Below, in pieces: positions 16,701 through 24,711 of a DNA stretch of 64,000 bases. The notes below the pieces were generated by a model. That model was not told where the DNA came from and did not search any database. It worked only from the letters and a program-made list of their open reading frames with translations. Both the position numbers and the translations under genes were made by a program. Each line of letters starts with the position of its first letter. Within the stretch, counting starts at the first letter, position 1. Source of the stretch: Leisingera coralii (GTDB lineage Bacteria; Pseudomonadota; Alphaproteobacteria; Rhodobacterales; Rhodobacteraceae); contig NZ_JBHUPT010000062.1 in NCBI RefSeq assembly GCF_049056525.1, positions 1 to 64,000 on the forward strand, read 5' to 3'.

Positions 16701-18008
16701 TCAGTTCCCCATCATCGAATCGGGCAGCCACAGCACCAGATCCGGCACCGCGATCAGCAGCAGGGTGAACAGCACCATGATCAGCGCATAGGGGATCGCG
16801 CCCTGCACCACATCACGGAACGGACCGCCATCCTTTCGCACGCCCTGAACCACGTAGAGGTTCATGCCGACCGGCGGCGTAATCATACCCAGTTCACACA
16901 TCAGCACGATGAAGATGCCGAACCAGATCGGGTCGATACCCGCGGCAGTCACAATCGGCAGCGCCACCGGGATCGTCAGCACCTGCATCGACAGCACATC
17001 CATGAACATGCCCAGGAACAGGTAGAAGACAATCAGCGCCATCAGCAGACCCGCAGGCGACAGCCCGAAGGAAGCCACCCATTCGGTCATCGTCTGGGCA
17101 ATCCCGCCCAGCGCCAGCGTCACGTTCAGCATGAAGGCAGCGGTGATGATCAGCAGGATCATGCCGGTGGTCTTGGCGGTCTGGCGGAAGCAGTTGTCGA
17201 AGAACTCGACGCTCAGCTTGCCCTCGCGCCAGGCAAACCCCAGCGCCGCCACCACGCCGAGTGCCGCGGATTCAGTCGGCGTTGCGATGCCGAAATAGAT
17301 CGATCCCATGACGATGGCGAAGATCACCGCCGGCGGCACCAGGTGCACCAGCGCAGCGATGCGTTCTGGCATCGGAACCTTCTGTTCCGACTGGCCTTCT
17401 GCACCGGGCAGGACCTTCGACTCCACTGCGATGTAGACCATGAACAGCAGCGTCAGGGCGATCCCGGGCACGATGCCCGCGATGAACAGCCGGCCAATCG
17501 ATTCATTGGCGAGCGAGCCGTAGATCAGCAGGTTGACGCTGGGCGGGATCAGAATGCCCAGCGTGCCGCCCGCCGCCAGCGAACCAAGCGCCTGCCGGGC
17601 GCCGTAGCCGCGGCTTTTCAAGGCAGGCAGCGCGACCGTTCCGACGGTTGCTGCGGTGGCAACTGACGACCCCGAGGTGGCCGCAAACAGCGAGCAGCAG
17701 CCAATGTTGGTATGCAGCAGCCCGCCGGGCAGCCTGCCCAGCCACAGCGCAAGCGTCCCGTACATCCGGTCCGCAATGCCGCTGCGCAACAGCAGTTCAC
17801 CCAGCAGGATGAACAGCGGCACCGCTGTCAGGATATTTTCATTCTGCACCCCCCAGATCACAGGCCCCATCGAGTTCAGCAGCGGCCAGCCATACAGCAG
17901 CACGCCGCCGATCACCCCCAGCACCACCATGATGACGGCAATGGGGAAGCTCATGAGGAGCAGGCCCATCATGCTGAAAAAGCCCACAAATACCGATCCG
18001 ATTCCCAT
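16701..18008 (-). CDS. TRAP transporter large permease (DctM family)
   Basis: A 435-residue multi-spanning permease with DctM signatures: VPLFILLGELLLRSGIADRM, ATSGSSVATAATVGTVALPAL, GTLGILIPPSVNLLIYGSL and LGMITPPVGMNLYVVQGV. It starts with an AAAGGAAGAAG ribosome site. It works with the DctQ- and DctP-type genes upstream on the same strand. It is not a close copy of the DctM at 7857, so the two TRAP systems are independent. Confidence 0.94.
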   Translation of the reverse strand: MGIGSVFVGFFSMMGLLLMSFPIAVIMVVLGVIGGVLLYGWPLLNSMGPVIWGVQNENILTAVPLFILLGELLLRSGIADRMYGTLALWLGRLPGGLLHTNIGCCSLFAATSGSSVATAATVGTVALPALKSRGYGARQALGSLAAGGTLGILIPPSVNLLIYGSLANESIGRLFIAGIVPGIALTLLFMVYIAVESKVLPGAEGQSEQKVPMPERIAALVHLVPPAVIFAIVMGSIYFGIATPTESAALGVVAALGFAWREGKLSVEFFDNCFRQTAKTTGMILLIITAAFMLNVTLALGGIAQTMTEWVASFGLSPAGLLMALIVFYLFLGMFMDVLSMQVLTIPVALPIVTAAGIDPIWFGIFIVLMCELGMITPPVGMNLYVVQGVRKDGGPFRDVVQGAIPYALIMVLFTLLLIAVPDLVLWLPDSMMGN

Positions 18009-18061
18009 ACTTCTTCCTTTCCCGGTTGGTGTTCCGCCGGTCTTGCACCGGCGGGGTGCCG

Positions 18062-18616
18062 TCAGCGGCGTTCGAGGTCGCTCATTTCTTCCTCGAGTTC
18101 CTCGATGGCGCCTTTGGGGTGAAATGCCTCAGACACCTGGCCAAGACGCCCGGTCGCCACCATTACCGTGGCCTTGCAGGCCAGCCAGATTGCGCAAACC
18201 GCAAACAGGCACAGCGCCCCGTACCAAGCGGCCTGCGGATAGATGAGCGGAGTGGCCCAGGGTGTCGGCGCAGTGCTGCCGTAGCTGAGCGTGTCGTCGA
18301 TCACGATCCGTCCGACATAGAGGATGAACAGGCCGAAACCGGCGATCGAGACGACCGATATCCAGTCCATGATGGCCTGCAGGCGGGCCGGAAAGCGCGC
18401 GTGCAGCACGTCGATGCGGATATGGGCCCGGTCCACCAGCGCTACGGCAAAGGCGAGGCTGGAACCGACCGCCAGCACATATCCGCCCAGTTCATCCGCC
18501 CCTTCGAAGGAGAAGTTGAACAGTTTCCGGGACAGGGTTTCGACGGAGACGAAAATGGAAAGCGCGACCAGCGCAGCGCCGAACAACCGGCTGGCCAGCT
18601 GAGCAAGATAGTTCAT
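18062..18616 (-). CDS. TRAP transporter small permease (DctQ family)
   Basis: A 184-residue protein with four hydrophobic segments, including ALVALSIFVSVETLSRKLFN, ELGGYVLAVGSSLAFAVALV and ISVVSIAGFGLFILYVGRIV, and a charged Glu-rich C-terminal tail. Its position between the binding protein and the large permease fixes the assignment. Confidence 0.9.
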   Translation of the reverse strand: MNYLAQLASRLFGAALVALSIFVSVETLSRKLFNFSFEGADELGGYVLAVGSSLAFAVALVDRAHIRIDVLHARFPARLQAIMDWISVVSIAGFGLFILYVGRIVIDDTLSYGSTAPTPWATPLIYPQAAWYGALCLFAVCAIWLACKATVMVATGRLGQVSEAFHPKGAIEELEEEMSDLERR

Positions 18617-18676
18617 TTGGGGAGGTCCTTTCGGAAGTCCTGGAAGGCAGCCGCGATGCCGCCTTCCAGTCCTGGA

Positions 18677-19708
18677 TCAGTTGGTCAGGCCCAGAGCGGC
18701 CTTCCAATCGGCGGAGCAGCTGGCGTTTGTTGCGTCGCAGACTTCCGCCCAGGCCGGGAATGAAATCTCCGTCACTGCATTGCCGATGATCTCGCGGTCG
18801 CCTTCGCTGACCGGCACCAGTTTCAGGTCATAGGATTTGACCGTGTCGCAGGGGCTTTCGCCGACATTGCAGCGCACCGCATCGTCGAACAGCTCTTCCG
18901 AGTAGGCCCAGATCTCATCCACCAGCCCGTCAAACGCGGCTTCCAGCTTCTGCTGATCCTCTGGCGCCATCGCATTGTAGGTGTCCAGATTGATGCCGTA
19001 GCCGTTCAGCGCCAGCTGAAAGGCAACCGGCAGCATGTATCCGGTGACCTCAGGCCAGCCTGCCGAGTTGGCAGAACTGGGGCCGGTGATGGCGCAGTCC
19101 ACCACGCCGCGGGCCAGCGACTGATGCACGTCCGGGAAACCGATTGGCACCGGGGTTCCGCCCACCGAGGCAACGAAATTGGCCAGGTTCTGATCATAGA
19201 CCCGCACCTTCTTGCCCTTCAGATCGCTCAGCTGGCTGATTTCCGGCTTGCAGAACAGCACCTGCGGGCCGAACGGCCACACGCCAAGAAGCTTGGTGTT
19301 GAACTTGGCTTGCAGTTGCGCATCCACCGCATCCTCGAAGGCATCGACCGTCTTGCGGCCCGTCTCATAGTCCGGGTTCAGTCCGACCAGATCGAGCCCG
19401 AGAATGGTCGGCTCGTCACGCGAAATCTGCGACATCCGCAGCGACACGATGTCGAACAGCCCTGCTTTGAGGATCCGCAGCTGCTCTGTATCCTTGATGC
19501 CGGTCACATCCAGCGGCTTGTAGTCGGTATCGGCATCCAGCCCCGAGCGCTCCGCAAAATTCTCGAAGAACGGCTGTTCCACATTTTTCTGGATCAGACC
19601 GGTTGCCACCGGCTGCCCTAGAACCTTCAAATCATAGGTTCCTGCCATGGCTCCGCCGGCAGCAGCAGTCAGCACTGCTGCCGTTGCCCATTGTATGGTC
19701 GTCTTCAT
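18677..19708 (-). CDS. TRAP transporter substrate-binding protein (DctP family)
   Basis: A 343-residue periplasmic protein. The signal peptide MKTTIQWATAAVLTAAAGGA ends about residue 22. The mature domain has the DctP-type segment ISQLSDLKGKKVRVYDQN, with the conserved Arg, followed by QSLARGVVDCAITGPSSANS. Three cysteines near the C-terminus (RCNVGESPCDT, CDATNASC) could form disulfides. AAGGAG lies at good distance before the ATG; an upstream open frame adds no family sequence. The ligand is unknown; the neighbours suggest an organic acid or amide. Confidence 0.9.
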   Translation of the reverse strand: MKTTIQWATAAVLTAAAGGAMAGTYDLKVLGQPVATGLIQKNVEQPFFENFAERSGLDADTDYKPLDVTGIKDTEQLRILKAGLFDIVSLRMSQISRDEPTILGLDLVGLNPDYETGRKTVDAFEDAVDAQLQAKFNTKLLGVWPFGPQVLFCKPEISQLSDLKGKKVRVYDQNLANFVASVGGTPVPIGFPDVHQSLARGVVDCAITGPSSANSAGWPEVTGYMLPVAFQLALNGYGINLDTYNAMAPEDQQKLEAAFDGLVDEIWAYSEELFDDAVRCNVGESPCDTVKSYDLKLVPVSEGDREIIGNAVTEISFPAWAEVCDATNASCSADWKAALGLTN

Positions 19709-19788
19709 TTTTTTCTCCTTGCTGGGTTGCTGGGTTATCCGCCGGCCGCTTCTGCGGCGGCCGTTCTGGAACGTCTGGAGGGCAGGAC

Positions 19789-20520
19789 CTATGCTCCGCC
19801 GTCGCGGAATAGGCGCCCCCATCCTTTGACCTGACGCGGGTCGGCCCCGGCCAGTTTCATGCAGTGCCAGATCGTGAAAGCAACGCTGTCGAGAACCGGA
19901 ATGCCCAGTTCCTCTTCCAGCGCCGGCGCGATCCGCGTGCCGTTGAAATTCGTGCATTGGATGGCGATCGCGTCGGGTTTGCCCTCCGCCACCTCGCGCA
20001 CCATGTCCGCGATCTGGGCCTCGCCGTATTCGGCAAAGGAATAGTTGCCGGGATCCTCCAGCCGCCGGTCGCCGGTGCAGCTGTAGCCTTCGGCCGCGAA
20101 ATTCTTCAAAATCGGTTCCTGAATTTCCGTCAGATAGGGCGTCACCAGCCCGTAGCTCTGCACATCCAGCGCCTCGAAGGCGGCGAACAGCGCCAGCGTC
20201 GAGGTTGTCGAGGGCACACCGCAGCGGGCCTCGATCTGGCGCACCAGTTCCTCGTCATTGTCCCGTCCCAGCCAGCTGCCCGAGGTGCCGCCCCAGGCGA
20301 TCACATCCATCCGCGCATCCGCCAGCAGCTCAGCCGCCGCCAGCTGAGGGCCGAACTTGAACTGTCCCAACGCATCGCCGCTCATGGAGATTTCCGTGAC
20401 CCGGAACCGCCCGAAATGCACGGAGACATGATCCAGCCCCGCCAGAACCGCCGCCGATTGCGGCTCCATGATCGTATTAGAGGACGGGGTCAGCAGACCC
20501 AGCTTCAACCGTGGTGCCAT
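19789..20520 (-). CDS. Maleate isomerase/arylmalonate decarboxylase family protein with single active-site Cys
   Basis: A 243-residue Asp/Glu racemase-superfamily protein starting MAPRLKLGLLTPSSNTIMEP, as in the maleate isomerase/AMDase branch. Maleate isomerases and racemases use two cysteines. Here the first site is a glycine in WGGTSGSW (Gly78-Thr79-Ser80), and only the second Cys is present in AIQCTNFNG (Cys189). Gly plus Thr-Ser at the first site and a single late Cys is the arrangement known from arylmalonate decarboxylase, so decarboxylation of a substituted malonate is an option. It heads the TRAP-amidase set. The ATG at 20520 has AAAGGCGAG at good spacing; an ATG at 20541 is possible. 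Confidence 0.82.
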   Translation of the reverse strand: MAPRLKLGLLTPSSNTIMEPQSAAVLAGLDHVSVHFGRFRVTEISMSGDALGQFKFGPQLAAAELLADARMDVIAWGGTSGSWLGRDNDEELVRQIEARCGVPSTTSTLALFAAFEALDVQSYGLVTPYLTEIQEPILKNFAAEGYSCTGDRRLEDPGNYSFAEYGEAQIADMVREVAEGKPDAIAIQCTNFNGTRIAPALEEELGIPVLDSVAFTIWHCMKLAGADPRQVKGWGRLFRDGGA

Positions 20521-21114
20521 AAACTCGCCTTTCATGCCCATTGGATGACAACCAGAGTACCGGCGCCCGATAAAATTTCAAATTATTTATTATATTTCTC
20601 TCATACTATTGTTTTTCATATTATTTACGACAAACAAATCCACCCAAGCCCCTCTCTTCCTGTTGAAAACAGTGAAACGCCCAAGACAGATTCGCCCGGC
20701 TTGTGGCAAGCAAAGGCCCGCATCCCTTGCAATGAGAGGTGAGCGGTAACCTTGACCGGCACTGCTGCTTTACAGCGCGGCCGCCCAGGTTTTGGCGGAC
20801 CCCGTGCCATTCGGGTCCCTGACTTATCTTTCGGGCACCCGCCGCCGCATTGCCTGGTAATGCGAATGGGACCGCACCAGCCGCCGCTCCGGCGCTGGTG
20901 AATTCCGCAGGGTTCACAACAACCCGCAGGAAGCGGCGGCCGAGGCCATAGCCCCGGGCGGTCAAGCCGGAGCATCGACGGCAATGCGCCTCCATCTGAC
21001 CACGATCGAGACCGCTCTGAAGCGTGACGCGCGCCAGGACGGCACCGCACCGGCAGGCCACCGCGGCTTGCAGCGGAACCACCCGTCACTTACGGTCTGT
21101 CCTGCCAAATCTGC
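20521..21114. other. Divergent promoter region with possible decayed gene
   Basis: Bases 20570-20640 are very AT-rich and probably hold the promoter of the leftward TRAP-amidase set. The remainder (20740-21090) is GC-rich and carries open frames on the minus strand. One of them reads ACRCGAVLARVTL...EAHCRRCSGL, faintly like a glutathione-dependent-formaldehyde-activating (GFA) zinc protein, but it lacks the rest of the fold. I treat it as non-coding or decayed. Confidence 0.35.
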
Positions 21115-22668
21115 GTGAACCAGGACATGAAAGCACCTTCTCCAACCACACCGCTGTCTGCCAAAGCCCTGCAGCTGCTGGGCGGCTGGGTGGCTGTGCT
21201 GATCGTTGCGGCCGGGTTTTCAGCCCTGCTGGAGCACCAGAAGCTGCTGGCCGAGCTGCAGACCGAAGCCCACAGCCTCCACCGCCTCGCTTCGCAACGC
21301 GCAGATCAGCACGACGCCCATCTGACGTCACTTTCTGCTTTGGCCGTTGCCGGAGAGGACGTGCGGCGCGACCTGTTCCTGGATGTCGGCGCCAGCATTC
21401 TGCGGTTCTACCCGCGGATCGGAGCCATTGATCTGGTGCCGCTAGGCGGCGACGGCTACCTGACCAGCCGCACCGGCCTGCCAGAGGAAACCATCGCGCT
21501 GATCCGCCGGTCCGCGAGGGCGTCAAACGGGCAGCTGGTACTGGCCTCCGCACCCGGCACGCCAACAGGCTACATCCTCGTGAAGCGGAGCCCGAACACC
21601 GAGAACGCGCGCTTCGGTCTGGCGCTGCAGATCGACGCGCAGGCGCTGCTGGCCTCCGACAGCGGTTTCTGGTCACGCCCGTCGGTATCACAAACCCTGC
21701 ATCTGCCCGACGGAACCGCCTTGATAAGCGGCGGCCCTGCCGAAGGCGTGCAGTTCGAAAAGTCCCTCGGCAGTGCCTCCCAACCGCTGGTCTTTGCCGC
21801 TGGAATATCGCCCGGCCTGGCTGACCTGCTGCCGCCGGGTCGGCTGCTGGCCGCGGCGGGGCTCGCCACCGTTTTTTATCTGCTCTCCGTTCTCGGCCTG
21901 CGCCAACTGTTCCGGGCGCGGCAAGCGGAATCCCAGGCCAGGCTGAGCGCCCAGGACGCCCGCCTCGCCCATGCATCGCGTGTCAATGCCTTGGGCGAGA
22001 TGGCCAGCGGCATGGCGCATGAGCTGACCCAGCCGCTGACCGCGATCCTTAGCCAGGCCCAGGCCGGGCGGCACCTGGCAGCACGCGGCGCTTCCGGTCA
22101 GACCGGCCCGGTGTTTGATGGTATTGTCAGCCAGGCGAAGCGCGCCTCAGCCATTCTCGAGCGGCTGCGCAACTGGACCCGGCCGCGCACCGGCCCTGCC
22201 GGTCCGGTGCCGGTGCAGGCGGCGGTCCGCGGCGTCGAACTGCTGCTGCGCCCGGAGGCCGAGCGCGCAAGCGTCCGCTTGGCCGCCGATCCGGGGCCGC
22301 CCGAATTGATGGTTCGGGCCGATCCCGTCGAGCTGGAACAAGTCGTTTTCAACCTGGTTCGCAACGCAATCGAGGCAGCAGCGCAGGGCGATGCGAAGCA
22401 GGTATCGGTCATTGCGCGGCGCAGCGGAAGCGAGGTTGTGATCGAAGTCGCGGACAGCGGGCCGGGCGTGCATGCGGAAATCCAACCGCGCCTGTTCGAA
22501 CCCTTCGTGACCGGCAAACCGGGCGGCACCGGCCTCGGGCTAGCGCTGTGCCAGCGGCTGGCCGAACGTATGGGCGGTGATCTGTCGCTGGCCGCGGATG
22601 CGCCGCAAACCCTGTTCCGCTTGCGCCTGCCGGATGCACAGAGCTTGACGGCGGAGGCGGCGGAATGA
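21115..22668 (+). CDS. Sensor histidine kinase (HPK4/FixL-DctB-like)
   Basis: A 517-residue kinase. One membrane helix lies near residues 20-40 and a second near 243-264, enclosing a ~200-residue periplasmic sensor domain of unrecognised type. The H-box is GEMASGMAHELTQPLTAI (His302), typical of the FixL/DctB group, with N-box NLVRNAIEAA, DSGPGV and GGTGLGLALC. A GTG start was taken; an ATG 12 bases downstream is an alternative, though AGGA is then too close. The response regulator gene overlaps its 3' end by four bases, so the two form a pair. The nearby secreted GlcG/HbpS-like protein may feed into the sensor. Confidence 0.9.
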   Translation: MNQDMKAPSPTTPLSAKALQLLGGWVAVLIVAAGFSALLEHQKLLAELQTEAHSLHRLASQRADQHDAHLTSLSALAVAGEDVRRDLFLDVGASILRFYPRIGAIDLVPLGGDGYLTSRTGLPEETIALIRRSARASNGQLVLASAPGTPTGYILVKRSPNTENARFGLALQIDAQALLASDSGFWSRPSVSQTLHLPDGTALISGGPAEGVQFEKSLGSASQPLVFAAGISPGLADLLPPGRLLAAAGLATVFYLLSVLGLRQLFRARQAESQARLSAQDARLAHASRVNALGEMASGMAHELTQPLTAILSQAQAGRHLAARGASGQTGPVFDGIVSQAKRASAILERLRNWTRPRTGPAGPVPVQAAVRGVELLLRPEAERASVRLAADPGPPELMVRADPVELEQVVFNLVRNAIEAAAQGDAKQVSVIARRSGSEVVIEVADSGPGVHAEIQPRLFEPFVTGKPGGTGLGLALCQRLAERMGGDLSLAADAPQTLFRLRLPDAQSLTAEAAE

Positions 22669-23273
22669 GCAACCCGGTCTATCTGGTCGATGACGATGAC
22701 GCGGTTCGCGATGCACTGTCCTTGCTGCTGCGGACCGTCGGCATCGAAGTCCGCGGTTTTGCCGCGCCGGAGGCGTTTCTCAGCGCCCTCGGCACGCTGC
22801 CGCCGGGCTGCCTGATCCTCGACATCCGGATGCCTGTGGTCTCCGGCCTCAAGCTTCAGGAACAGCTGCGCGCAAACGGCGTGGACTGGCCCGCAGTGGT
22901 GATCAGCGGCCACGGCGATATCGAGGCCTGCCGCCGCGCCTTCCGCAGCGGTGCCATCGACTTCCTCAGCAAGCCGGTGGACGAGCACGACCTGATCGAT
23001 GCCATCCAGCGGGGGCAGGCGGAACTGGAGCGCCGCCGCCAGCAGGCCTCTGAAACCGACGAGGCCCGGCGCCTGCTAGCGCGGCTCACGGGGCGCGAAA
23101 CCGAGGTGCTTGAAATGATCGCCAAGGGGCTGACCACGCGGCAGATTGCCGGGGTTCTGGATCTGTCCCCCCGCACCGTCGACAGCCACCGCGCCGCCAT
23201 CGGAACCAAGGCCGGAACCACATCCGCGGCCGAGCTGACCCGGCTTTGGCTGGAGGGGAACGGCACTCCGTAG
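22665..23273 (+). CDS. Response regulator, FixJ-type (receiver plus LuxR helix-turn-helix)
   Basis: A 202-residue protein. The receiver domain has the acidic pocket DDDD (residues 9-12), phospho-acceptor Asp53 in LILDIRMP, a Ser81 switch residue in VISGH and Lys103 in FLSKPV. The C-terminal LuxR domain reads LTGRETEVLEMIAKGLTTRQ followed by the recognition helix region LSPRTVDSHRAAI. It is translationally coupled to the kinase (ATGA overlap). It probably activates the secreted-protein genes downstream and perhaps its own operon. Confidence 0.94.
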   Translation: MSNPVYLVDDDDAVRDALSLLLRTVGIEVRGFAAPEAFLSALGTLPPGCLILDIRMPVVSGLKLQEQLRANGVDWPAVVISGHGDIEACRRAFRSGAIDFLSKPVDEHDLIDAIQRGQAELERRRQQASETDEARRLLARLTGRETEVLEMIAKGLTTRQIAGVLDLSPRTVDSHRAAIGTKAGTTSAAELTRLWLEGNGTP

Positions 23274-23361
23274 AACTACCGAGACAGATGTAAAGCCTAC
23301 CAATTCCCGCATATCGGCCGCGCCGCTAGGGTTCCTCCATCAGAATTGAAGGAGGACCGGA

Positions 23362-23844
23362 ATGATCCGCAAACTGACCCTCGCCGCCGCTGTGCTGGCC
23401 CCCGTTTCCGTTGCCGCGCAGGACCTGCCCACTGCCCCTTATCTGCCGCTGGACATGGCGCAGACCGCCGCGCAGACCGCGGTAGACGCCTGCGCAGCCG
23501 AAGGCCACAATGTCAGTGTCGCCATCGTTGCCCGCAGCGGCGTGACCAAGGTGATCCTGCGCGCCGACAACGCAGGCCCGCACACCGTCGGCAGCAGCAC
23601 CGGCAAGGCCTTCACCTCGGCCAGCATGGGCCGCGATACCGCCGGCCTGGCCGGATTCATCGGAAGCAATCCGCAGAATGACGGGCTTCGCGATATGGAC
23701 AGCCGGCTGGTGATCCAGGCCGGCGGCCTGCCGATCCGCATTGGCGGCGCGCTGGTGGGCGGCATCGGCGCCGGCGGCGCACCCTCGGGCGACATTGACG
23801 CGGCCTGCGCCCGCGCCGGCCTGGATGCCATTGGCGCCGAGTGA
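23362..23844 (+). CDS. Secreted GlcG/HbpS family (heme-binding-type) protein
   Basis: A 160-residue protein with a signal peptide (MIRKLTLAAAVLAPVSVAAQ) and a GlcG/HbpS domain: MAQTAAQTAVDACAAEGHNV, a strand pair VSVAIVARSG...VILRADNAGP, the helix with SSTGKAFTSASMGRDT, and GGLPIRIGGALVGGIGAGGAP near the end. Family members bind heme or cobalamin, or assist in small-molecule metabolism. In Streptomyces an HbpS protein modulates the SenS-SenR two-component system, and here a kinase-regulator pair lies directly upstream. GGAGGA precedes the start. Whether it binds heme here is not known. Confidence 0.85.
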   Translation: MIRKLTLAAAVLAPVSVAAQDLPTAPYLPLDMAQTAAQTAVDACAAEGHNVSVAIVARSGVTKVILRADNAGPHTVGSSTGKAFTSASMGRDTAGLAGFIGSNPQNDGLRDMDSRLVIQAGGLPIRIGGALVGGIGAGGAPSGDIDAACARAGLDAIGAE

Positions 23845-23862
23845 ACCGTTTTTTAAAGGACT

Positions 23863-23889
23863 GCGGCCGCCTCGCGTGGGGGCGGCCGC
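23863..23889 (+). repeat. Perfect 9-bp inverted repeat between the secreted-protein genes
   Basis: GCGGCCGCC and GGCGGCCGC flank a 9-base loop just ahead of the AAGGAGGA ribosome site of the ankyrin gene. In RNA it could partly insulate the two cistrons or attenuate the second. Confidence 0.45.
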
Positions 23890-23910
23890 CTCTCAAGGAG
23901 GATCCTGCCA

Positions 23911-24588
23911 ATGCTGCGCATATTCCTGAGCCTGTTCCTGCTGGCCGCAGCCGCCGCGGCGCAGGCGCAGACCCCGCCTTCCTCCGCCGACCTGGCGGGT
24001 TACGAGGGCCTTCACCTTGCCGCACATGAAGGGGACGCCACCGCCATCCGCCGCATTGCCGCCGCAGGGGCTGATCTCAATGCCCGCGACCGTGCCGGCC
24101 GGACCCCGGCACATGTTGCCGCCTTCGCCTCCAATGATGCGGCCCTGCGAGCCCTGGCTGAGGCCGGAGCTGACATGAATGCACTGGAGAGCCGGGCCTA
24201 TGATGTGCTCACCATCGCCGCAGTTGCGGATGATCCCGAAATGGTCTCGCTGGCGCTGGAGCTGGGCAATGACCCCGGCTTGATCACCAGCATCTATGAT
24301 GGCACCGCCCTGATCGCTGCAGCCCATTTGGGCCACCATCAGGTGGTCCGCCGCCTGATTGCCGGCGGCGCGCCGCTGGATCACGTCAACAACCTGGGCT
24401 GGACCGCGCTGATGGAGGCGGTGGTGCTGGGTGACGGCGGGCCGGATCATGTTGCAACCGTACAAGCGCTGATCGAGGCCGGAGCCGATACCGGGATCGC
24501 TGACTTCGACGGCGTCACCCCGCTCCAGCACGCCAAAGCCCGCGGCTTTGCGGAGATTGCCAAAATCATCGGTGCCAGCAGGCAATAG
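23911..24588 (+). CDS. Secreted ankyrin-repeat protein
   Basis: A 225-residue protein with signal peptide (MLRIFLSLFLLAAAAAAQAQ) and about five ankyrin repeats: GLHLAAHEGDATAIRRIAAA, RTPAHVAAFASNDAALRALA, YDVLTIAAVADDPEMVSLAL, TALIAAAHLGHHQVVRRLIA and WTALMEAVVL...VQALIEAGAD. It is expected in the periplasm, where it may bind a protein partner. It follows the GlcG/HbpS-like gene and is preceded by a strong AAGGAGGA site. Its target is unknown. Confidence 0.9.
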   Translation: MLRIFLSLFLLAAAAAAQAQTPPSSADLAGYEGLHLAAHEGDATAIRRIAAAGADLNARDRAGRTPAHVAAFASNDAALRALAEAGADMNALESRAYDVLTIAAVADDPEMVSLALELGNDPGLITSIYDGTALIAAAHLGHHQVVRRLIAGGAPLDHVNNLGWTALMEAVVLGDGGPDHVATVQALIEAGADTGIADFDGVTPLQHAKARGFAEIAKIIGASRQ

Positions 24589-24711
24589 CTTTGCGGCAAA
24601 GGCTGGAACAGGCCTGTTTCAGAGGCAGCTCTACAGCCTCGTTTCACTCGCCTTGCTTATCAGCCGGTTTGCCCCTGTGATGGCACAACGGGTGATCATG
24701 CCGCGTCTCAC

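Noticed and set aside
20621..21082. Minus-strand frame with CRCGAV and HCRRC strings, resembling a GFA-type zinc protein
   Set aside because: Only the two Cys clusters fit. The rest of the fold is absent, there is no ribosome site, and a competing open frame on the same strand is equally long. Most likely chance or a decayed fragment.
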